A program made the position numbers and the translations under genes. A model generated the notes under the pieces. The model was not told where the DNA came from, searched no databases, and saw only the letters and a list, made by a program, of their open reading frames with translations. This document shows positions 46,368 to 56,369 of a DNA stretch of 64,000 bases, in pieces (within the stretch, counting starts at the first letter, position 1; the number at the start of each line of letters is the position of its first letter). The DNA is from Euglena gracilis (lineage: Eukaryota; Euglenida; Euglenophyceae; Euglenales). The stretch lies in NCBI GenBank assembly GCA_039621445.1, contig CP154955.1, positions 31,452,542 to 31,516,541 of the forward strand. Direction: 5' to 3'.

Positions 46368-48734
46368 CTGTGAGAAAGAATGTCACAACCTCGCTTCAAG
46401 GCTCGTCCACTGAACCAAAATCCATATTGAAAACGAAACGCTTTTTGAATTGTTAAGGGGATTTGCTTCAAAATTAATAAAACATATATTCATTCGGACT
46501 GTGAAAGGAAATGAAAACATGTAGAATTATGTAAAAAGCCAAAAAAAACCCGACAGGGAACATATGCAAGAGAAAAACGTTTTATCTCACACACAAAGAG
46601 CCTTAATTGGCACCAAAGGAATTGAAGGTTGGTTTCCCAACACAAACCCCAGTGGCTTGCAGAGCACAAAGCAAACCTCATACGCAGGGTCATCAGTTGG
46701 CAGCTCATACCGACATGTGGGACAAGAATTATGCTGTGCAGCAAAAAAATACGTCAATTACCATTGGCCCGTTTTCCTGTCATTCCTTGCATCCCTCGTT
46801 TCGCTGCAACCCCATCTTGCACCTGCTTCCCAGGTGTGCGCTTGCTAAGGGGTGAGCCCACGTGCGAAAAAGTTTGGTTTTGCCACTGTGAAAGGCAAAA
46901 ACCCTGAAACCTCACAGCCTTGGCCCTGACAACCCTCATCAGTCATCAATGACAAAACCTGACAGCCCTTATCCATGTGACGTCGACAGCATCGAGGTGG
47001 TGACACATGATTATGGAAGGGGGGCCGAAGAATGCTTTGGAAGGCGTCAAAAGAACTGCGCCCAGAAGGTCGCCCAGGCATCGTTGCGGGGGAAAATGCC
47101 CTTCCACAACTAAACGGCGACAAATACCAACCCTGGACAAATGGCAGGGTGGGGGGGCACGCCTGAGTGAGCCACGGCAGCACGCAGTCCTTGTGGAAGA
47201 GGTGGGCGCAGGGGAGCTGCAGCACGACTTCGCCAAGGGTGTAGTCGTCCTTGCATACCGAACAGCCCTCGCTGGCCGCTAAGACGGGGGCAAGGGACAA
47301 TGGGAACATGAGGAGGTGACCAGGAATGTGCGACAATCTCTCCAGCTGCTAAGGAAGAAAATGAAGAAATTAGTAATGCTTTGGGGCGGCCGATCTCGTA
47401 CTGAACAGGAAGGTCATGTTCGGCTTCAGCACAGCAACGCCATTCTTCTGTTAACTCTAACACTAAGGCCTAACTCTGATAACTCTGAGGACCAGATTTT
47501 GGGACACTCAAAGTTGGTGCTCCGGTGCCAAGGCACGGGTGAAGCTACGAGCTTGAACTTTGAACTGAAGAAAGCTGCACTGTAGCTGCACATAGCCATG
47601 AATTCACAAGATTGCAATCAAAAGAAGTGGACAGGAATGAAATGCAGGGGGGGTCTACTAAACACCTTGGAGCAAAGAGACACCAATTGTAGTTTAACAC
47701 TAAAAAAGCGGCAGGTGGAGGTGCCATCCAGGCTTCTTTTTAAGACCCCCGGGGGGGAGGGGGGGTCCCCCCCCACCCACCCAGGGTGGCGCGGGACCCC
47801 CCCGGGGGGGGGTGTCCCCCCAAACCCGGGCCTGTTAAAAGCAATTTTCAAAAATTTTCGGCGCTTCGCGCCGAAAAGGTATACCCACCGCCCCCGGCGC
47901 GGGACCCCCCCCCCCCCGGGGGTCCGGCCCGGACCCACGCACCCCCCCCCCTTCCCCCCGGGGGGGGGGGGAGTCAGGTGACTTAAAAAGAAGCCTGGTG
48001 CCATCGCTCTGGTTCTGAATGACACAATTCACACACACACACACACACACTCACTCACTCACTCCCTCCCTCCCTCCCTCCCTCCCTCCCCCCCTCCCTC
48101 GCTCACTCCCTCCCTCCCTCCCTCGCTCCCTCCCTCCCTCCCTCCCTCTCTCCCTCCCTCCCTCCCTCACTCACTCACTCACTCACTCACTCACTCACTC
48201 ACTCGCTCGCTCGCTCACTCACTCCCTCGCTCACTCACTCACTCACTCACTCACTCACTCACTCACTCACTCACTCACTCACTCACTCACTCACTCACTC
48301 ACTCACTCACTCACTCACTCACTCACTCACTCACTCACTCACTCACTCACTCACTCCCTCACTCCCTCACTCACTCCCTCACTCACTCACTCACTCACTC
48401 ACTCACTCACTCGCTCGCTCCCTCGCTCACTCACGTACTCACTCACACTACTCCTCACTCACACTCACAACGTGCACACTGGAGATGGTGACCTCCGGCA
48501 GGTCCTCCAGCGCCTTGGAGGACGTGGGTGGCGTGCCCATGGGCCTGGGGGAGGGGGGACAACCGGAGTCAACCCCGGGGGGGGGGGGGTTGGGCAACAG
48601 GGACCGCATACCCGTCGTAGTGTTCCATCAGGTACGCAAGCAGGTCGTTCAGGCTGCCGAAGGCATGGGGCTGCGGCCCCAGCAGGCCGGGGTGTGCGCG
48701 GAAGGCGACGTGCACCCCCGGAGGGGCCATGGGC
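46236..48734 (-). CDS. RING-H2 E3 ubiquitin ligase, RNF126/RNF115/RNF181 type
   Basis: Exons 48612-48734, 48469-48544, 47163-47278, 46677-46733 and 46236-46367 (stop TGA). The product ends with a complete RING-H2: CSVC, then [14 protein letters not shown], then [19 protein letters not shown]. Ligand order C-x2-C...C-x-H-x2-H-x2-C...C-x2-C is intact. Upstream, [17 protein letters not shown] and [17 protein letters not shown] match the conserved segments before the RING in this family, whose members transfer ubiquitin from E2 enzymes. Phases agree for 48734-48544 and from 47278 to the stop. The 48469 to 47278 junction needs a donor a few bases further on (A/GTGTGA gives the right phase). The 47163 donor is GC. 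An N-terminal zinc-ribbon exon at 53344-53469 probably belongs to the same gene. Confidence 0.88.
46677..46733 (-). CDS. RING E3 exon: last zinc ligands
   Basis: Exactly 19 codons, [19 protein letters not shown], between GCTGCACAG and GAG/GTTTGC. Spacing from W-L in the previous exon matches RNF126 and RNF181. Confidence 0.9.
47163..47278 (-). CDS. RING E3 exon: first six zinc ligands
   Basis: After CCGTCTTAG, reads [38 protein letters not shown]. Family members have CKDDYxxGExVxQLPCxHxFH at this position. The exon ends CAG/GCGTGC, a GC donor; reading on instead gives no CxxC. Confidence 0.9.
47729..47997. mobile_element. hAT-type MITE, 269 bp, intact
   Basis: Terminal inverted repeats CAGGCTTCTTTTTAAG / CTTAAAAAGAAGCCTG (16 bp, perfect) with an exact 8-bp duplication GTGCCATC at 47721-47728 and 47998-48005. 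The interior is almost all C-runs and G-runs around a CGGCGCTTCGCGCCG hairpin. It lies in the RING E3 intron. Confidence 0.88.
48030..48468 (+). repeat. CTCA / CTCC tetranucleotide array at a splice donor
   Basis: (CTCC)n and (CTCA)n with CTCG variants, about 400 bp. In the gene sense it is (GAGT)n, continuous with the GTGAGT donor of exon 48469-48544. Confidence 0.9.
48469..48544 (-). CDS. RING E3 exon opening into a GTGA microsatellite
   Basis: After CCTCCCCCAG, reads [20 protein letters not shown] then SSVHV. The intron starts GTGAGTGTGAGTGAG and passes into about 400 bp of GAGT repeats. Several overlapping donors are therefore possible, shifting the exon end by up to about 13 bases. Confidence 0.8.
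48612..48734 (-). CDS. RING E3 exon: conserved helix before the RING
   Basis: After TGTGCTGCAG, reads [20 protein letters not shown] then [20 protein letters not shown]. Donor ACGG/GTATGC, then a 67-nt intron with a C-run. Confidence 0.82.
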
Positions 48735-48839
48735 CTGCAGCACAGAGGGGAGGAGACAACCAAACCACCAAAAAGCACAAAGTGCACGGGGAATCTCAAC
48801 AGCCCACCGACAACTTTTGATTTAGAATTTGATGTAGAG

Positions 48840-49350
48840 TGCCATTTATTCTATTGATATTTGTTGGGTGAACTTGGACAATGATCAAATATTGTGAATA
48901 CCTCTTAAAATCAGGGGTTAAAGTGCATGGACCTTTGAAAAAAGGGACACAAGAATGCAAAAAAAAACACAAGAAAAACATTTGTTGCCCATACTTCACT
49001 TTTGTGCTTGAAAGGAAGTTGACTTGAAAAAATTTTTCCCTCCTCTGAGAAATTCTTTGCCATACAACTTTGCTTTGACGTGTTTATGTTGATTAGATTT
49101 CGGGAACATTCTGTTCCAAAATTTTTCAATTTGTTGGTCAGAAGATTCCAAATTGGACAAAATTTTATAAAAATCTTAGAGGCCGAAATGTGGAGTTCTT
49201 CCAAGTCGAAGAAAACTTACCAGTAAAAAGCGACAAAAATCGTCAAAAACAAAGACACAAAAAAACCGCAAAAAGACTTTGCAAATATTGAAATAAAAAC
49301 CACAAAACCCCGAAAAAACGCAAACACGCGTTTCGATTTCCCCCCTTGCT
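48840..49350. other. No gene seen; A-rich dispersed repeat at the right
   Basis: A/T-rich sequence. Its right part (about 49200-49345) has the AACGCAAA-type repeat ending CGTTTCGATTTCCCCCC, similar to 51540-51590. Confidence 0.35.
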
Positions 49351-49994
49351 CTAATGGGAGAGCATTTGGATAGCACAGCCAGGTCTTTCTGAACGGCTGG
49401 AGGATCCACCCAGGACCAGGCTGGAGAAAAGTGCTGGCTCACATATGACACGAACCCAGGCGAGAAAAGTGCAGCTGGCTGAAATCCCCACAGAGGGGCC
49501 TGCAGGGAGGATTCCATCTGGGCGAACTCCCAAACCCAAGCAAAAAATCTGATTCTAGCTCGGTCTCCACCAAAAAAAAAAGCAAAACAAAACAAAAAAC
49601 CATTTACCATTTTGAGAATTTCATCCTCAATAAAAACTGGCGCTCTGGGCTGCAAAAACTGGACCCAGCTTGAGCGGACTTTGGAATCGGGTTGATGGAA
49701 AAAAAAACCGGACAACAGCCAGGGGTGGGGTTACATTGGGCTGGAGAATCTCCTGGTCCGAATTGGACGGTGTAGTGCAAGTCCATGGCAATATATTGTT
49801 GGAAACGTCAGCGTTCCCAGACTGAAGGTAATTTCGAAATAAATGGGTAAGCATTCAGAGAGCTGTTAACCAAAAGTTCAAGTTGCAGGGAGGATTGAAA
49901 GCCAAAAATGTGGTGGTTTGGCTGCCCAAATAACACACCCTCCTGGACCTATATTAACCCTGCGCTTTGGGTGCTTAAATAAAATAAATAAACA

Positions 49995-50400
49995 TAAAGC
50001 CCCCCCTGGCATTATATACCGGACGTGATTTTAAGACCCAGGGACTTCATATTTGGGGGGGGGGCTTTATATTTGGGGGAGAAAATCAAAAAAATTTCGG
50101 TTGGCCTTTGTGACCTTCTGGGGCCTTCAATTGTGGCTAAATACCAATTGCATGCCAAAATTTCGTTGTGTGACTCCTATTTTTCACAGAAATGTGCAAT
50201 CTTATCCAAAATGGAACACTTTTGGTGAAAAAAAATGTTGTATCCACCCTAAATTTCGCTGCTTTCTCCTGAATGACACCAGCGTCTGGCTCCATGTCGG
50301 GGGGGGCTCTATATTTGGGCGGCAAATCCAAACCCCTGGGGTGGCTTTATATTGGGGGGGTTCAAATCTGGGGGGGGGGGCTTATATTTGGGGGGCTAAT
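49995..50400. repeat. Foldback element with TATATTTGGGGGG ends
   Basis: Left AAAGCCCCCCCTGGC, later GGGGGGGGCTTTATATTTGG; right ATTGGGGGGGTTCAAATCTG then GGCTTATATTTGGGGGGC. It is a diverged reverse-complement copy of 59702-60092; both contain GTCATTCAGGA-type sequence next to GACACCAGCGTCTGG. Confidence 0.6.
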
Positions 50401-50654
50401 AGGATCAGAGATGAAAATAATCAGAAACATTGTGGGAAATTTTGATTTTGAATATGAAAATGTCAAATTTTGGGGAGAATGTCAAATCGGTCGCCTTTTT
50501 TTAACACGCTGAAGCCAGAAACCCTTTATGTCTGTGACAATTGTTTTGAAGAATTCAATTTGTGCTGCATCGACATCCAATTTTTCTCAAAAATGATTTT
50601 GGCAAAAATTTGTCTGCAAAGATTTGGCACAAAGAAATTTGACCTTTGGAGGGT

Positions 50655-50950
50655 CCTGGGTTCCACCCAGAGGCTTCTTTAGGACCTGGGAGGGAGGGGG
50701 GGGTCCGTACCCACCCACCCACCCCCTGGGGAGGGGGGAGGCCAAGGGGAACAGGGGGGGCCCACTTTGGGGGGGGGTCAATTTTGAGGTACAAAAATTT
50801 TTTTCAGCACTTCGCGCCCAGAAAACAAGAAAACCCCGCCGCCAGGTAGAGGCGGGGTACCCACTCAACCCGACCCCCTACCCCCCGGGGGGGGGGGGGG
50901 GGGCTCAGCCGGGACCCACCCACCAGGTTAAAAAAACTTCAAAAAAACCT
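50655..50950. mobile_element. Degenerate relative of the 269-bp hAT-type MITE
   Basis: Left end CAGAGGCTTCTTTAGGACC, right end TTCAAAAAAACCTCTG, with the same C-run/G-run interior and a GCACTTCGCGCCCAG hairpin. Confidence 0.5.
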
Positions 50951-51024
50951 CTGCCTCCACTCAAAAAGATGGCTAAATTTTCCAAAACCTTTGGTTGATG
51001 GGGGTAGTTAATCCTACAGTCAAG

Positions 51025-51125
51025 GAGGGGGGAAATGGGGGGGGCATCTCCACATAAAACTGTGACACTTTCCTGATATCGAACCCTTGGGGGAAACTAA
51101 CTTCAAAAGTCAAATGCACCCACCT
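51025..51125 (-). CDS. Exon-like block after a foldback element
   Basis: After CAAGCGTGCAG, reads WVHLTFEVSFPQGFDIRKVS then QFYVEM. It is protein-like but isolated. The acceptor lies about 22 bases beyond the foldback element 51147-51363. Confidence 0.35.
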
Positions 51126-51146
51126 GCACGCTTGTTGGCCCAGGAT

Positions 51147-51363
51147 GTAAACCCCCCCAAATAACCGGGCGGGGTGCCAGGTTATTGGAACCAACCTTTG
51201 GCCCTGCCCCCCCCCCCCAAGCCAGGCTATTTGGGCCCTTTTTTCAGCGTCGCAAAGGAATTTTGCCTGAAAGGGGTGCCAAGTTACTGGAACCATCTCT
51301 TTTGCCCCTCCCCCCGCCAAGTCATTCGGCCCCCGCCAGGTTATTTGGGGGGATTTACACTTT
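51147..51363. repeat. Foldback element, GTAAACCCCCCCAAATAACC ends
   Basis: Perfect-looking ends GTAAACCCCCCCAAATAACC and the inverse GGTTATTTGGGGGGATTTAC, with repeated GCCAGGTTA blocks inside. Confidence 0.65.
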
Positions 51364-51732
51364 TTGCTAGAGAGAACTAGAAATGAGAAAAATTTTCAGT
51401 TCTGCAGGGGGAAAAAATTGCACGAAAATAAGCATTTTGTTGGCCAAAAAGTGCAAAAATGCCAAAAAAAATTGACGAAAATTTTGGTTGGGGGAAAATT
51501 GGTGCCAAAATGGGAATTTTTCATTGTCAAATAATTTTCAACCAAAAAAAACCAGGAAAATCGAAAAAACAAACGTGTTTGTGTCCCCCCTGCAGAACGA
51601 ATCAAAAGCAGAGGTCGAAAAAAAATGCCACCCAAATTCGGCAATCCTGGTCAAATCATCAGAGCGATGCAATTTACATGAAATTCCCCCCAAACGTCTC
51701 AAACAAAAGGTTAAAAGATTCTTCCAACTCTG

Positions 51733-52347
51733 TTGCATTTGGGAGGGAAGGAATGGGTGGATTGTGCCAATGGAGCAGCAGATTTGATTTCCTTGGACTG
51801 CACATTTTCCTGGTTGACGGGGTTCATCAACAAAATGAGCTCTATATTGTGTATTGCAGGGACCTGTTGTGGAAATGAAAGCACCGGATGGGACAGGGAC
51901 AACGCGCCACAAATCACACCCGAGGAGCCCCGGTGCTGTCTGAAAGAGGGGCAGTGGCAGTCCGCTTCCGAAGGAGGCAAAGACCTGCAGAATAGAGGGG
52001 ACAACGGTTCCCTTCCAACTTTGGTGCCATGCTGCGGAGGGGACAAAAATTGGCTCTTGTCCAAATGCATGCCTTTGAATAGTGGCCACCCAAACGAATC
52101 CACCTGCTGCGGGGGTGAGGGAAAATCGGGCATGCATAACATTTGGCTCCGACGGAATTGGTGGCAAAAATGGGTTGAAATTTTTTTTCTAAAATGGGCT
52201 AGAAAATTTTGGGCAAATTTTCTTTGCAGGTTATTTGGGAACTCAATATACATTATATATTTGGCAAATTTTGACCGGTCAGTCTGTCCTAACCAACTAT
52301 ACGTATGCCGAATCCCTGCTCCTTCCTCCGCTCTCCTTCAAACAGCA
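51733..52347 (+). other. Long plus-strand ORF opposite minus-strand exons
   Basis: Open for 205 codons, Cys/Gly/Asn-rich in the middle (TLVPCCGGDKNWLLSKCMPL). The opposite strand also reads as protein over much of the same DNA, with canonical splice signals for at least 51770-51879, so I cannot call this frame a gene. Confidence 0.25.
51770..51879 (-). CDS. Exon-like block, possibly middle of the RING E3 gene
   Basis: After TTTCCACAACAG, reads VPAIHNIELILLMNPVNQEN then VQSKEIKSAAPLAQSTHS. Phase 0 entry agrees with 52502-52642. The donor is unclear. One choice (GTGCA/GTCCAA) would give the phase needed by RING E3 exon 48612-48734. Confidence 0.4.
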
Positions 52348-52501
52348 TGAAAGCCAAAGAGAATTGCTTCATTTTATTTCGACCATTATTCACGACTAAC
52401 TGGGAGAAATGGCTTCATCTGCCCCCCCTCCCCCACATGGACCTATTGGATTTGGAACACCTGACCCACCAACCAAAAGTCCAACAGCATTTCCAATGTG
52501 C

Positions 52502-52642
52502 ATTTGGGGGAGACACACCTGCTCCACAATATCCCCGAAGTTGTGGAAGCCACCGACGGGCATCCCCTGAGCAATCACTATGCGAGCTCTCAGCCAGGCT
52601 CCCGCTGCTTGCCATGCACCAGGCTCAAGAGGAAGCCTGCTT
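52502..52642 (-). CDS. Exon, minus-strand gene between the zinc-ribbon and RING exons
   Basis: After CCCGAAGCAG. Reads LPLEPGAWQAAGAWLRARIV, IAQGMPVGGFHNFGDIVEQ, donor GAGCAG/GTGTGT. The single base at its start completes the codon left by exon 52729-52822. End coordinates are good to a few bases. Confidence 0.5.
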
Positions 52643-52728
52643 CGGGAATTCCAGGCACCAATGGTCTACTCGGCCGTGGTGGAATGGGGACGATGGCAGG
52701 AGAGGCACCACTTGCTGGAGCTTACCTG

Positions 52729-52822
52729 GAGCAGTGGGGGGGGTATGAACGAGAATTTTTCTCTTCTTTATTAAATTCTGGAGTTCCTGAAACTTGCTTT
52801 CTATTGGGGTCACTGTGGGGTC
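52729..52822 (-). CDS. Exon, same chain as 52502-52642
   Basis: Between CGACCCCACAG and TGCTCCAG/GTAAGC, both strong signals. In the phase-compatible frame it reads DPNRKQVSGTPEFNKEEKNS then RSYPPHCS. A second frame is also open. Confidence 0.5.
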
Positions 52823-53343
52823 GAAAAAACAAAAAAAAGAAACATAAAAATTAAATAAATAAGGGGAAAATATCTTCTTTGAAAAAAAGAAATTCCCTAG
52901 GAAAGCCATTTGGGAAACGGAAATGCACTCCCCTCCCGTCACTGGCAAAAATCACACCTTTTCCGACCATTTTTCAGGGGGGGGGGGTCCTTTTTGGAAA
53001 ACTGTAACCTCTTTGCCCATTTCTTTTTTGGTGGTCCCGGAAGTGGATGGGGTTGGGCTGTTTCTGTTTCTTGTGGCGCTCATTGAAGCAAAGACTAAGC
53101 CAAGGAAATCCAGGGCCCCAAGGGCCCCAAATAGTGCCAATGATGCAAGAACTATGCAAAACACACTTCATTTCGAGGGACATCCACCAAATCTAGAAGA
53201 AAGAAATCCATAAAAAAACGCAAACAAAAAAACACAAAAGAAAAATGCAACCAAATTGTGCCAATGCAAATTCAACAAAATATGAGTGAAAATAATACTA
53301 AGAAAAATGCAAACAGGGGATTAAGCCCACTGATCCCCTGGAC

Positions 53344-53469
53344 AGAGGCGCCATGACGGCTGGAGGACGAGGAAGCAATGAATCGCTCGGGCTCGTCCTC
53401 CGCCTCCACATGCTCCACAAAGGTCCCCTTGCACTGCTGGCATTCCGGCCCGTCGTCCCTCGCCGTCAC
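53344..53469 (-). CDS. Zinc-ribbon exon, probable N-terminus of the RING E3 gene
   Basis: After GGTGGGGGCAG, reads VTARDDGPECQQCKGTFVEH then VEAEDEPERFIASSSSSRHG. C-x2-C-x-G/x-F-V-E-x-(V/L)-E is the second half of the N-terminal zinc ribbon of RNF126/RNF115-type ligases. The first Cys pair would lie in an upstream exon that I did not find. The donor is tentative. Confidence 0.5.
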
Positions 53470-53539
53470 CTGCCCCCACCAACGGAGCATCCTGGGTCCG
53501 TTGTGTTTCCACTGCTGGGGGAGGAGGGACCATAGATTC

Positions 53540-54130
53540 ACTTAGTGACCGGGGGGAGCACTTTCTCCCGGGCCATACATTTTTTGCCGACTTCCCGGGG
53601 AGGGGGGTCACTTCCAGTCTTCCAAAAACATTTTTTCAATCTTTTTCGGAAAACGAGTCACTGCCCCCCCCCCCCCGAGGTTGGCCACTCTGGAATCCAA
53701 GGGAAATTTTACCAAAAAACGTGAAAAAAGAACAAAAAAAATTCCGGTCACTTCAGTGGTTTTTTGCCGACCCCCTGGGGGGGGGGTCCAAAAACCAGTA
53801 GTCACCATGAAAAAAACCAGTCATCCCCCAGGGGGGGGGGTGACTGGTTTTGTATGTCCCGGTTGTATGTCCCAGACCCACCCACCCACTTCGATAGCTG
53901 ACCCCCCCCCAGATCAACCACCCATCCACCCACCCAAAACCCAGCTAAAATCGGCCGACAACGATGAAAATAATGCAAAAAAAATACCAGGCCCAGCCTT
54001 CAGCCAGGCCAAAATCTGACTCAATGATGCACCCACCCGGGGGGTCCAGAGGCCCCAACCCACCCACCCACTCTCGATAACACACCCACCCACCCACCCA
54101 CCCCCGGGGGGTGGGGCCGCACAGGTGTTA
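53540..54130. repeat. C/G-run repeat with CCAGTCAC and CCACCCACCCA tracts
   Basis: GGGGTCACTTCCAGTC, AACCAGTCATCCCCC and repeated CCCACCCACC. No gene seen. Related to 20990-21210 and 36170-36280. Confidence 0.45.
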
Positions 54131-54219
54131 AGTGAATCTATGGGAGGGACCCCTCCTTGGGTTTCCTCTTCCAGGCAGAGCAGGCACACGTTTCGATCAG
54201 CCACCAGCCTCGGCCTGCC

Positions 54220-55624
54220 TTACCCGGAGAGGACTCACAAGCATTTTGGTCATCAAAATATTTGAGCCAATTGCGTCGCCGACCATTCATCTCTTTACGG
54301 TTCTTCTGTTTACTCCGACTTCAAACTTGTCAGTTGGACAAATGAAAACGCAAGCACACAGAGACCAAAAACGTTGCACAGGTGCCACATTGCACACCTG
54401 GGTCCTGCAGGCACAGTCCCAGCAATAAAAACTCATCCAGCCGTCACAACGGACAATGAGACAACAGAGGCAAAAAAGAGATTCCTACGGAAAAGAAACA
54501 AGCCGTTCCAACATCAGAGGAAATCTCAAGCATCATATTTTCTTCATCAGGCACAAAACAAATCCCATCGTATTCACATTTCCCTGCGGATGTTGCTCAG
54601 AAAAAGGAGTTGGGTATCCCAACACTATCAATATCAACGATTGCCCAGGACAGGGAATTTTCCCCCCCCCCCCCCCCCCCCGGGGTGCATCCATCGACTG
54701 GAAAAAGGTGCTGGCTGGACCCTCCCCCACCCCCCAGGGAGTGGGGCCAATTGAGTGCTTCGATTGTTCCTCGGAGTGCTCATAGCACCAACATCAAAGC
54801 CAAAAGGCTGCCAAATAATCAATTTTGGGTCCAAAAAACAAAATAAGTGCTAAATATTCAAACAGTGATTGTGGCACACACTTTCAAAGCATTCAAGTTG
54901 TTGTGGTGCACATGGCACACAAAGGGAAATTCTGCTGCAGCGCAACGGGTCATGAAAAATGTTCTGTGGTGGCAACAGCGCAAAAAAATTTTTTTTCCAG
55001 TTGCACTAACAACAGGCACGTAATCAAGCAGAGACAGCAGTCAAAGAAACAGAAATTATACACTGGCCAAATATGGCACCTCACCGGGTGCTGAGCGTCG
55101 GCAAGTGCTGGGGGAGCCACATTCACATTCATCTTGGAGGGGAAAAATTGTTTCATCTCAAAAAAGGAGAACCATCCTTGAGAGGCAGATTCCTGAAGAG
55201 CTTCCAATACGGGGAAGATGAACAACTTCGGTTGGAATGCTCTCAAAATGAACATAATTGTTGCACAAATAGTTTTGCAAATTTCTGAATTGAAATATTC
55301 ATAATTTTTCCTGCTTTGGGCAAAAATGTTTCTTTTTCTCCTGCAGTAATCTCCATTACCGTGATAACCAAATACTTGACACAATAATCAGCGGTAGAAT
55401 TTCTTGTCATTGTTAGCTGGGAGGGTGCATCGGGCACTTTGGGAGATGCAATTCCAAGCAACTTCTGAATTTCGGTCCTCAGGGAGGTGAAAATGAGCAG
55501 AAGCCGCAAAGATGCATTGAAGCGCGGTTGTGGTGAACACAGAGGTAGTGAACAACGTCCGTACCTCAACTGGGTTGGTCGAGCGGTTTGGTCACTCTCG
55601 GTCGACCCTTCTTCTGCTTCGGGC
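54220..55624 (-). CDS. Unidentified multi-exon gene
   Basis: Exons 55565-55624, 55360-55477 and 55085-55192 join in perfect phase with strong donors (GAG/GTACGG, CACG/GTAATG, CCG/GTGAGG). Likely continuation: about 54806-54861 (one frame DPKLIIWQPFGFDV), about 54488-54590 (GKCEYDGICFVPDEENMMLE, ISSDVGTACFFS, donor TCC/GTAGGA) and about 54230-54312 (KEMNGRRRNWLKYFDDQNAC, donor CCGG/GTAAGG). The reading looks like a folded protein, but I do not recognise the family. Both ends are open. Confidence 0.6.
54488..54590 (-). CDS. Exon, probably the same unidentified gene
   Basis: Reads SAGKCEYDGICFVPDEENMM then LEISSDVGTACFFS, ending TCC/GTAGGA. The start is either CTGAG or CCGCAG; both give the same frame. 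Confidence 0.5.
54656..54682 (+). repeat. Poly-C tract
   Basis: About 20 uninterrupted C, in intron sequence on the minus-strand model. Confidence 0.8.
55085..55192 (-). CDS. Exon, unidentified gene
   Basis: Thirty-six codons, phase 0 at both ends: ESASQGWFSFFEMKQFFPSK then MNVNVAPPALADAQHP, from GCTCTTCAG to CACCCG/GTGAGG. Confidence 0.65.
55360..55477 (-). CDS. Exon, unidentified gene
   Basis: After TCCCTGAG, reads TEIQKLLGIASPKVPDAPSQ then LTMTRNSTADYCVKYLVIT; donor CACG/GTAATG; phase 0 exit. Confidence 0.65.
55565..55624 (-). CDS. Exon, unidentified gene
   Basis: After TTTTTCCCCCAG, reads PEAEEGSTESDQTARPTQL; donor TTGAG/GTACGG; exit phase 2. Confidence 0.6.
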
Positions 55625-55811
55625 CTGGGGGAAAAATGCAAAAAAAAAACCTTCTTGGGAACAAGATTTTTTTAAAAAAAAAACTTCCTTTCCTTCAGCA
55701 TACATCTCTCTCTTTGAGGACGGCCAGGGCTGAATTTTGGGCTGGCTGCCCCCCCCCCCCAGCTGTCCCTGAGCTGGGTCTTAGGAGCTTGAACTGTTGC
55801 GCAAAACAATA

Positions 55812-55842
55812 ACAGCAGCAGCAGCAGCAACAACAACAACGC
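55812..55842 (+). repeat. CAG/CAA trinucleotide repeat
   Basis: (CAG)5 followed by (CAA)4. Confidence 0.85.
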
Positions 55843-56369
55843 AGCCAAACCACACACAGGGGAGACACAGGGGAGGGGGAAATATGCAGCAAGGCTCCTC
55901 AAATATGCAATGCAAAAAAAAATGCAAAAATATGCAAGTTGGGGCTAGGCGCTCCCTGGGGCTGTGCACTTTTCCACTGGAGAGGACTTGGAAAAATTTC
56001 ACTTGCTCCGAAAATGCAACCTTAAAGGAAAATGTGATGCAAAATTGTGAAGTGATATGGTTGGTCCACCTGGTTGCATCCACTTACATTTCATTATGCA
56101 ACTACTGCTGATGTGAAATTGGTCCAAAAACGTCAGGTATGCAACCTCCAGTTGTCTGAGCAAGTGGAGCAATTTGCCTGTGCAAATGCCCGAAGAAAAT
56201 CGAAAAGGCAAAATATGCAAAAAAAATGCAAAAAATGGGATTTTTCACAAATTTTCTTTAATTATGCAAAGAAAAGCAAATTATGCAAAGAAGTGCAAAC
56301 TCTAAAGATGTTCAATTATGCAAATTATGCAACTTGCACATATTCCCCCTGGGGGACACAACATGGACC

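Noticed and set aside
48019-48825. 268-codon plus-strand frame of SLTH and SLPP repeats
   Set aside because: Produced by the CTCA/CTCC array; the opposite strand carries the RING E3 exons.
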